From an uncultured Verrucomicrobia subdivision 3 bacterium (lineage in GTDB: Bacteria > Verrucomicrobiota > Verrucomicrobiae > Limisphaerales > UBA11358), in assembly GCA_903847285.1 (NCBI GenBank), contig CAINDH010000026.1:1-12464 (forward strand): a stretch of DNA of 12,464 nt. The letters are read 5' to 3'. Positions 6,763 to 12,464 of the stretch are shown here, piece after piece. Within the stretch, counting starts at the first letter, position 1, and each line of letters begins with the position of its first letter. The translations under genes were made by a program, and so were the position numbers. A model generated the notes under the pieces. It saw nothing but the letters and a program-made list of their open reading frames with translations, had not been told where the DNA came from and did not search any database.

Positions 6763-9700
6763 ATGCCGCCCCGTCTAAAGCTTGTCTTCCATGCTGCCAC
6801 TCTGGCTATGTTATGGCCGTGGCTGACGGCGGTCGCGGTTGAGAAAAAAACCGATTTCAATTTTCAGATCCGACCTTTGCTCTCCGACCGTTGTTTCACC
6901 TGTCACGGGCCGGATTCACATGCGCGGAAAAAAGAACTCCGGCTCGACACGAAAGATGGGCTGTTTAAAAAGCTTGAAGATGGTGCTTTTGTCGTTAAGT
7001 CGGGTGACACAAACCAGAGTGAGCTAATTCGTCGCATCTTCGCCACCGATGACGACCAGATGCCACCTGAGAAGTCCAAGCTCGTGCTGAGGGACGCGGA
7101 AAAACTATTGCTGCGGCGCTGGGTCGAGCAAGGTGCGGAATACAAACCGCTCTGGTCATTCATTCCGGTTGAAAAAATCCAGGTGCCGGAACCGGCCCGA
7201 AAATCCTGGGCGAAAAATCCGATTGATGAATTCGTCTTCGCCAAGCTGGATGCAGAAAAGTTGTCTCCTTCGCCTGAGGCTGAGCCCGCAACGTTGCTAC
7301 GTCGGCTGTCGCTGGATCTGACCGGCCTGCCGCCTAGCATGGAGGATGTAGATTTGTTCATCGCGGACAAATCGCCGGATGTCTACTCCCGTTTCGTTGA
7401 GAAGTTTCTAGCGGCGCCCGCCTACGGCGAACGCATGGCGCTGGACTGGCTTGATCTTGCGCGCTACGCCGACACCTATGGCTATCAGCAGGACATTGAG
7501 CGGGATGTTTCGCCGTGGCGCGACTGGGTGATTCAGTCGTTCAACGAAAATCAGCCCTACAATGAATTTCTCCGCTGGCAGCTCGCGGGTGATCTGCTGC
7601 CAAACGCGACGCACGAACAAAAGCTGGCCACTGCTTTTAACCGCCTGCACCGCCAGACGAACGAAGGCGGCAGTATTGACGAGGAGTTCCGCGCCGAATA
7701 CGCCGCCGACCGCGTGAACACGTTCGGCACCGCGATGCTCGGCCTCACTGTCGGCTGCGCGCGCTGCCACGATCACAAGTTTGACCCGTTTACGCAGAAA
7801 GATTATTACCAGCTCTTCGCGTTCTTTAACAACATTGACGACGCGGGTATGTATTCGCACTTCACGCGCGCCACGCCCACACCGACGCTGCCTTTGCCGA
7901 CACCGGAACAGCAAAAGCAACTCGCCTCCCTGCAACAAAAAATTACCGAATTAGAGGTGAAGCTTGGAAAAATTTCGGGCACGTCATCGAATGAATTCTT
8001 CCGGTGGCTCAAAACAGCGGACATGAAAACGCCCGCGCCCATCGCGCATTTCAAGTTCGATGAAGTGGTCAACCACGCCACGCCGGACAGTTGCTCGACG
8101 AATTTTGCCAAAGTAGATGATGCGTTGTCGCAGGTAGCCGGTCATGACGGTGGCGCGCTTAAGTTCAATGGGGACAACGAACTCGTCTGCAAAAGCGTCC
8201 GTGAATTTCGCCGGCCGGATGAATTTTCGATCAGCATTTGGTTGAAACCCGAGGAAATTCAGGACCGCGCCATCATTTTACACCAGTCAAAAGCACGGGA
8301 GGATGCCGGCAGCCGTGGCTTTGAATTGTCGCTCGATCATGGCAAACCATTATTCGGTCTCTTTCATTTCTGGCCTGGCAACTCCGTCGTTGTTTGCGCA
8401 AAAAATGTTTTGCCGACAAATGAGTGGTCGCAACTCGTGGTGACCTACGATGGCTCAAGCCGTGCCGCCGGCCTGAAAATTTTTCTGAACGGCATTAAAC
8501 TGGAGACGGAAGTAGTCCGCGATTCGCTCACCAAGGATATTACTTATCGCAGTGAGTGGGGCGATTTGGAATCTGGCCGGATGCATTTGGCGCTGGGCGC
8601 GCGCTTTCGCGACAGCGGTTTCAAGAACGGTGCCATCGATGACCTGCAGGTTTATGCGGCGGCGCTTACGACGGCGGAAGTTCAAATGCTGCGCGGTGAT
8701 AAATCACAACTTACCAAAGAGGATTTGCTCGTCCGCCAAGATCCGATATTTCTTGCTGCGCTGGCTGACTTAAAAAAACTCCGCCAGCAGCAAAATGATT
8801 TACAGAACGGCATCCGAGAAATCATGACGATGCGGGAATTACCCGAACGACGCGTCACTCACCTACTCAAGCGTGGTGCTTACGATGCGCCCGGCGAGGT
8901 CGTGCAGCCGGAAGTGCCGTCGGCTTTGCCGCAATTGCCGGCCGATGCGCCGCGCAACCGTCTCGGATTGGCGAACTGGCTCGTGGATAAAAAAAATCCC
9001 CTCGCAGCGCGCGTGGCGGTGAATCGCATCTGGAAATTGCACTTTGGTCGCGGCATCGTGGCGACGCCGGATGATTTCGGCAGCCAGGGGAAATTGCCGT
9101 CGCATCCCGAATTGCTGGAATGGTTGTCGGGCTGGTTCATGGACAATAGCTGGGACGTAAAAGCATTGCACCGACTCATCGTCACTTCGGCGACGTATCA
9201 GCAGTCGTCGCGCGCAACGAAGGAATTGCTGGAGCGCGATCCGGAAAATCGTTTGCTCGCGCGTGGACCGAAGACACGTTTGCTGGCCGAGGAAATCCGC
9301 GATGGCGCGCTCGCCGCCAGTGGCTTGCTGGTGACGAACATCGGCGGGCCGAGCGTGAAGGTGTATCAGCCGGAGGGTCTGTGGGAGCAATCCGGCACGG
9401 GCGCAAAGTTTACGCAGGACCACGGCACGAATCTTTACCGCCGCAGCCTCTACACGTTCTGGAAACGCACGTCACCGCCGCCGAACATGCTGACTTTCGA
9501 CGCCGTGACGCGCGAAGTTTGCACTGCCAAACGCGAGACCACCGCCACGCCGCTGCAGGCGCTCGTTTTGCTGAATGACCCGCAATTCATCGAAGCCGCG
9601 CGCGTGCTGGGTGAAAAATTGCTGAAGGGTTTTCCGAATGACGTGAGCGCCCGCGCGCAAGTGGCGTTCAAGAAATTGATCGGCCGCGCGCCGGATGAAG

Positions 9701-9894
9701 AGGAGCTAAAAATACTCGCCCAAATTTTTACCGAGCAAAAAGATTTATTTGCGAAGGATGAAGCCGCTGCGAAGAAGCTGCTCGCAACGGGCGAATCCAA
9801 GTTTGACGAAAAACTGCCGCCCGCCGATTTCGCGGCAACAACGCTGATGGTGAATGCCATCATGAACTTTGACGAATTTATCGTGGAGCGATGA
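6763..9894 (+). CDS. Planctomycete-type cytochrome protein: PSCyt1, DUF1549, LamG insert, DUF1553
   Basis: This exported protein of unresolved function belongs to a family abundant in Planctomycetota and Verrucomicrobiota. From the ATG at 6763 (1043 residues), a Sec signal peptide has basic R4/K6, a hydrophobic core at 7-22 and a likely cut after AVA (25). A PSCyt1 region (about 33-120) carries the haem-binding motif CFTCH (C44, C47, H48), with MPPEKSKL (100-107) supplying a possible methionine ligand. DUF1549 (about 150-358) ends near GCARCHDHKFDP, a second CxxCH (C332, C335, H336). A helical linker (about 382-404) leads to a LamG-type domain (about 425-641) ending in DDLQVYAAALTTAEV, then a second coiled-coil-like stretch (about 664-697). 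DUF1553 fills about 730-1030, with NRIWKLHFGRGIV and TPLQALVLLNDPQF as hallmarks. A GTG at 6724 would add 13 residues before the signal peptide and is less likely. The gene overlaps the DUF1501 gene by four bases. A redox role is inferred from the haem motif only. Confidence 0.92.
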   Translation: MPPRLKLVFHAATLAMLWPWLTAVAVEKKTDFNFQIRPLLSDRCFTCHGPDSHARKKELRLDTKDGLFKKLEDGAFVVKSGDTNQSELIRRIFATDDDQMPPEKSKLVLRDAEKLLLRRWVEQGAEYKPLWSFIPVEKIQVPEPARKSWAKNPIDEFVFAKLDAEKLSPSPEAEPATLLRRLSLDLTGLPPSMEDVDLFIADKSPDVYSRFVEKFLAAPAYGERMALDWLDLARYADTYGYQQDIERDVSPWRDWVIQSFNENQPYNEFLRWQLAGDLLPNATHEQKLATAFNRLHRQTNEGGSIDEEFRAEYAADRVNTFGTAMLGLTVGCARCHDHKFDPFTQKDYYQLFAFFNNIDDAGMYSHFTRATPTPTLPLPTPEQQKQLASLQQKITELEVKLGKISGTSSNEFFRWLKTADMKTPAPIAHFKFDEVVNHATPDSCSTNFAKVDDALSQVAGHDGGALKFNGDNELVCKSVREFRRPDEFSISIWLKPEEIQDRAIILHQSKAREDAGSRGFELSLDHGKPLFGLFHFWPGNSVVVCAKNVLPTNEWSQLVVTYDGSSRAAGLKIFLNGIKLETEVVRDSLTKDITYRSEWGDLESGRMHLALGARFRDSGFKNGAIDDLQVYAAALTTAEVQMLRGDKSQLTKEDLLVRQDPIFLAALADLKKLRQQQNDLQNGIREIMTMRELPERRVTHLLKRGAYDAPGEVVQPEVPSALPQLPADAPRNRLGLANWLVDKKNPLAARVAVNRIWKLHFGRGIVATPDDFGSQGKLPSHPELLEWLSGWFMDNSWDVKALHRLIVTSATYQQSSRATKELLERDPENRLLARGPKTRLLAEEIRDGALAASGLLVTNIGGPSVKVYQPEGLWEQSGTGAKFTQDHGTNLYRRSLYTFWKRTSPPPNMLTFDAVTREVCTAKRETTATPLQALVLLNDPQFIEAARVLGEKLLKGFPNDVSARAQVAFKKLIGRAPDEEELKILAQIFTEQKDLFAKDEAAAKKLLATGESKFDEKLPPADFAATTLMVNAIMNFDEFIVER

Positions 9895-11366
9895 ACATGA
9901 ATAACCACATTTGCACCGGCCCATTGCCTGCTGCGGGACTTTCGCGGCGCACATTCTTGAATCGCTTCGGCCTCGGTCTCGGCGGTATGGCGCTGGCGAA
10001 CATGATGTCGCCGCCGAATATGCTCGCGGCGCTGGCGAATGGTGGCGCGGACAAAGGCATCATCAACGGGCAATTTCATTTTCCGCCGAAGGCCAAGCGC
10101 GTGATTTATCTGTTCATGGCGGGGGGGGCGTCGCAGATGGAGACGTTCGATTACAAGCCGTTGCTCAACCAGCGCAATGGCGAGCAGTTACCTGACTCAG
10201 TGCGGCAGGGCCAGCGGCTCACGGGGATGTCGGGCAATCAATCGTCGCTGCCGCTTGCGGGTTCGCAGTTCGGCTTCAAGCAATACGGCAAGAACGGCAC
10301 GTGGGTCTGCGACTTGCTGCCGCACACGGCGAAAGTCGTGGACGACTTGTGCATCGTGCGCTCGATGTTCACCGAGGCGATCAACCACGATCCGGCAATC
10401 ACGTTTTTTCAGACCGGCTCGCAGCTTTCGGGTCGGCCCAGCATCGGCTCGTGGATCCATTACGGCCTCGGCAGCGATAACGAAAATCTGCCGTCGTTCG
10501 TCGTGCTCATCACCCCGGGCAAGGTGGACCAACCGCTTTACGCGCGTTTGTGGGGCAGTGGCTTTTTACCGTCGCAACATCAAGGCGTGCAATTCCGCAG
10601 CGGTAAGGAACCGGTTTTGTATTTGAATAATCCCGATGGCGTTTCGCCTCAGAGCCGCCGTGCGCTGTTGGATCGCATCAATGAATTAAATTCCCACGCC
10701 GCAGAAAAATTGGGCGACAACGAAGTGGACGCGCGCATCGCGCAATACGAGATGTCCTATCGCATGCAAACGAGCGTGCCGGACGTGATGGACATGAGCA
10801 ACGAGATGCCCGAGACGTTTGATCTCTATGGTCCGGATTCGCGCAAGCCGGGGACGTTTGCGGCGAATTGCCTGCAAGCTCGTCGCCTTGCGGAGAAGGG
10901 TGTGAAATTTATTCAGCTCTATCATCAAGGCTGGGATCAGCACGGCGATTTACCGTCAAAAATTAAAATCCAATGTCGCGAGACCGATCAAGCGAGCGCG
11001 GCGCTCATCATGGATTTGAAACAGCGCGGGATGCTCGATGACACGCTCGTCGTGTGGGGTGGCGAGTTCGGTCGCACGGCGTATTCGCAGGGCAAGCTCA
11101 CGAAGGATAACTACGGGCGCGATCATCATCCGCGCTGCTTCAGTCTGTGGATGGCGGGCGGCGGCGTGAAGCCTGGCTACGTCCACGGCGAGACGGATGA
11201 CTTCGGCTACAACATCACGAAGGACGGCGTTCACGTGCATGATTTTCAGGCTACGATGCTGCGCTTGATGGGCGTGGATCACGAGCGGTTGACGTATCTG
11301 TTCCAAGGCCGCCGCTTCCGGTTGACGGATGTGCACGGGCAAGTTGTGCAGGCGTTGCTGGCGTGA
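9891..11366 (+). CDS. DUF1501 family protein with Tat signal
   Basis: This 491-residue protein matches the DUF1501 family, which I recall belongs to the alkaline phosphatase/sulfatase-like superfamily; no substrate is established. The N-terminus carries a twin-arginine signal, SRRTFLNRFGLGLGG (R19, R20), so it should be exported folded. Family landmarks include MAGGASQMETFDYKP (76-90), NHDPA near 165-169, GWDQHGDL (347-354), VVWGGEFGRT (387-396) and GRDHHPRCFSLWMAGGGVKPG (409-429). The histidine, aspartate and glutamate residues in these motifs are plausible metal ligands, but this is inference. The ATG at 9891 overlaps the upstream stop in an ATGA arrangement. A second in-frame ATG at 9897 lies 8 bases after GGAG (9885-9888), a better Shine-Dalgarno distance, and may be the true start. 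The tight coupling with the cytochrome gene suggests joint expression and function, as is common for this pair. A run of eight G bases lies inside the gene at 10121-10128. Confidence 0.93.
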   Translation: MNMNNHICTGPLPAAGLSRRTFLNRFGLGLGGMALANMMSPPNMLAALANGGADKGIINGQFHFPPKAKRVIYLFMAGGASQMETFDYKPLLNQRNGEQLPDSVRQGQRLTGMSGNQSSLPLAGSQFGFKQYGKNGTWVCDLLPHTAKVVDDLCIVRSMFTEAINHDPAITFFQTGSQLSGRPSIGSWIHYGLGSDNENLPSFVVLITPGKVDQPLYARLWGSGFLPSQHQGVQFRSGKEPVLYLNNPDGVSPQSRRALLDRINELNSHAAEKLGDNEVDARIAQYEMSYRMQTSVPDVMDMSNEMPETFDLYGPDSRKPGTFAANCLQARRLAEKGVKFIQLYHQGWDQHGDLPSKIKIQCRETDQASAALIMDLKQRGMLDDTLVVWGGEFGRTAYSQGKLTKDNYGRDHHPRCFSLWMAGGGVKPGYVHGETDDFGYNITKDGVHVHDFQATMLRLMGVDHERLTYLFQGRRFRLTDVHGQVVQALLA

Positions 11367-11376
11367 CATAAGCGGG

Positions 11377-11437
11377 CCTCACCCCCCATCCCGTCATTCT
11401 CCCCCGTGGGGAGATGGTGACCAAAGTCTGGTTGAGG
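11377..11437. repeat. Imperfect palindrome in the gap before moxR
   Basis: The core is a perfect 7-bp stem with a 3-base loop: TCTCCCC (11398-11404), CGT, GGGGAGA (11408-11414). Around it GTCA (11393-11396) pairs with TGAC (11418-11421), and further out CCTCA (11377-11381) pairs with TGAGG (11433-11437), giving a long interrupted hairpin. It begins 11 bases after the DUF1501 stop. No T run follows on either strand, so it is a poor rho-independent terminator. Its form resembles the C-rich/G-rich intergenic palindromes often found in many copies in bacterial genomes; that this is such a repeat is inference from one copy. The rest of the gap (11438-11541) shows no gene, no Shine-Dalgarno site and only a weak -10-like CATAAC at 11493-11498. 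Confidence 0.55.
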
Positions 11438-11541
11438 GGGGACGCGCCACGTTGAATTGAGCGTGATCTTTTTCCACCGAATCATCTCTCGTCATAACCC
11501 ACACTTGAGTCGTCTCGTTCCAGCGCTTAACTTCACGCCGC

Positions 11542-12464
11542 ATGAGCAACACGTTGAAGGAACAAGTCGCCCACACGAACGCCTGGATCAAAAAACTCCG
11601 CGAGGAAATCGCCCACGTCATCGTCGGCCAGGAACAACTGGTCGAACGCCTCCTCGTCGGTCTGCTCGCTAATGGCCACGTGCTGCTCGAAGGCGTGCCC
11701 GGACTCGCCAAAACACTTTCCGTCCGCACGCTCGCTACCGCCGTGCAGGCCAAGTTCAATCGCATCCAATTCACGCCCGACCTGTTGCCTGCCGACATTC
11801 TCGGCACGCTGATTTACAATCCGCAGGATTCCAAATACCACGTCACGCGCGGGCCGATCTTCGCCAACTTCGTTCTCGCCGATGAAATCAACCGCGCGCC
11901 GGCCAAGGTGCAGAGCGCGCTGCTCGAAGCCATGCAGGAGCGGCAGGTCACGCTCGGCGGCGAGACGATGAAACTGCCGTCGCCCTTCCTCGTGCTCGCC
12001 ACGGAAAATCCGATTGATCAGGAAGGCACGTATCCGCTACCCGAAGCGCAGGTGGATCGCTTCATGTTCAAGGTGATTTTGGATTACCCGAACGAAGCCG
12101 ATGAACGAAAAATTCTCGACCGCATGGCGTTCACCAGTCCGGAGCAGCCGGTGAAACCCGTCGTCTCGCTCGATGAAATTCTCTCGACGCGCAAGCTCGT
12201 GGACCAGATCCACGTGGACGACAAGATCCGCGATTACATCGTGAAAATTGTTTTCGCCACGCGCAAGCCGCAGGATTTCAAATTGGACGTGAAACATTTC
12301 ATCCAGTTCGGCGCCTCGCCGCGCGCGACCATTAATCTGACGCTCGCCGCCAAGGCGTGGGCGCTGCTGCAAGGCCGCGATTATGTGATTCCCGAGGACG
12401 TGAAAAGCATCGGCCCCGACGTGCTGCGCCACCGCATCATCCTGACCTACGAAGCCGAGGCGCA
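11542..12464 (+). CDS. MoxR-family AAA+ ATPase, 3' end missing
   Basis: The frame from the ATG at 11542 stays open for 307 complete codons to the window edge; MoxR proteins are usually about 310-340 residues, so only a short C-terminal piece is missing. Visible motifs are IVGQ (27-30) in the N-terminal AAA segment, Walker A GVPGLAKT (51-58), Walker B FVLADEINRAP with D114 and E115, the AKVQSALLEAMQERQVTLGG segment that follows, sensor 1 ATENP (153-157), the EGTYPLPEAQVDRF motif typical of MoxR, and sensor 2 GASPRA (257-262), followed by the lid domain. MoxR ATPases are cytoplasmic chaperone-like machines that mature other proteins or complexes, commonly with DUF58 and von Willebrand A proteins encoded next to them. 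Such partners would lie downstream of this window. The start gives the usual spacing to IVGQ, but no Shine-Dalgarno site precedes it. The gene shares direction with the DUF1501 gene but is 175 bases away, so it probably begins a separate unit. Confidence 0.94.
   Translation, partial: MSNTLKEQVAHTNAWIKKLREEIAHVIVGQEQLVERLLVGLLANGHVLLEGVPGLAKTLSVRTLATAVQAKFNRIQFTPDLLPADILGTLIYNPQDSKYHVTRGPIFANFVLADEINRAPAKVQSALLEAMQERQVTLGGETMKLPSPFLVLATENPIDQEGTYPLPEAQVDRFMFKVILDYPNEADERKILDRMAFTSPEQPVKPVVSLDEILSTRKLVDQIHVDDKIRDYIVKIVFATRKPQDFKLDVKHFIQFGASPRATINLTLAAKAWALLQGRDYVIPEDVKSIGPDVLRHRIILTYEAEA

Noticed and set aside
11394..11841. Minus-strand open frames across the start of moxR
   Set aside because: The opposite frame encodes a complete set of MoxR motifs, and the minus-strand products show no domain or plausible start context.
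1..12464. CRISPR array, tRNA, mobile element or defence system
   Set aside because: No regular direct repeats with unique spacers, cloverleaf-like segments, transposase or nuclease motifs were seen in the gaps or genes.

Overview
The window looks like a chromosomal piece of a Verrucomicrobiota bacterium, probably near the Pedosphaera/Limisphaera group, with Planctomycetota a less likely alternative. This placement is inference from gene content. It rests on a giant secreted Ig-like/RCC1 protein with the C-terminal module common in that phylum, a planctomycete-type cytochrome (PSCyt1/DUF1549/DUF1553) overlapping a Tat-exported DUF1501 gene, and moderately GC-rich DNA with few clear Shine-Dalgarno sites.

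Layout: (1) Positions 1-5136, plus strand: the 3' part of a very large modular surface or secreted protein. It opens on the last strand of a LamG-type domain and continues with nine Ig-like domains, a cysteine-containing PPC-like beta domain, two separate RCC1-type arrays of seven blades each, a concanavalin-like domain and a short C-terminal module. (2) Positions 5153-5180: a palindromic terminator between convergent genes. (3) Positions 5199-6596, minus strand: mpl, the murein-tripeptide recycling ligase. (4) Positions 6597-6762: an AT-rich divergent promoter region. (5) Positions 6763-9894 and 9891-11366, plus strand: a translationally coupled pair, a Sec-exported c-type cytochrome-like protein with a LamG insert and a Tat-exported DUF1501 protein. 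(6) Positions 11367-11541: a gene-free gap holding an imperfect palindrome that may be a dispersed intergenic repeat. (7) Positions 11542 to the end, plus strand: a MoxR-family AAA+ ATPase, cut by the window edge.

The DUF1549/DUF1553 and DUF1501 genes very probably work together outside the cytoplasm. Their biochemical role is not established, and the LamG insert hints at a carbohydrate or cell-surface substrate. mpl recycles peptidoglycan peptides and implies meso-diaminopimelate in the wall. The giant protein is probably an adhesive or scaffold protein. MoxR proteins act as chaperone-like ATPases, usually with von Willebrand A proteins encoded downstream, which lie beyond this window.

I saw no tRNA, rRNA, CRISPR array, insertion sequence, phage gene or recognisable defence system. 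The most unusual items are the double seven-blade RCC1 architecture and the palindrome upstream of moxR; neither is proof of a new system.
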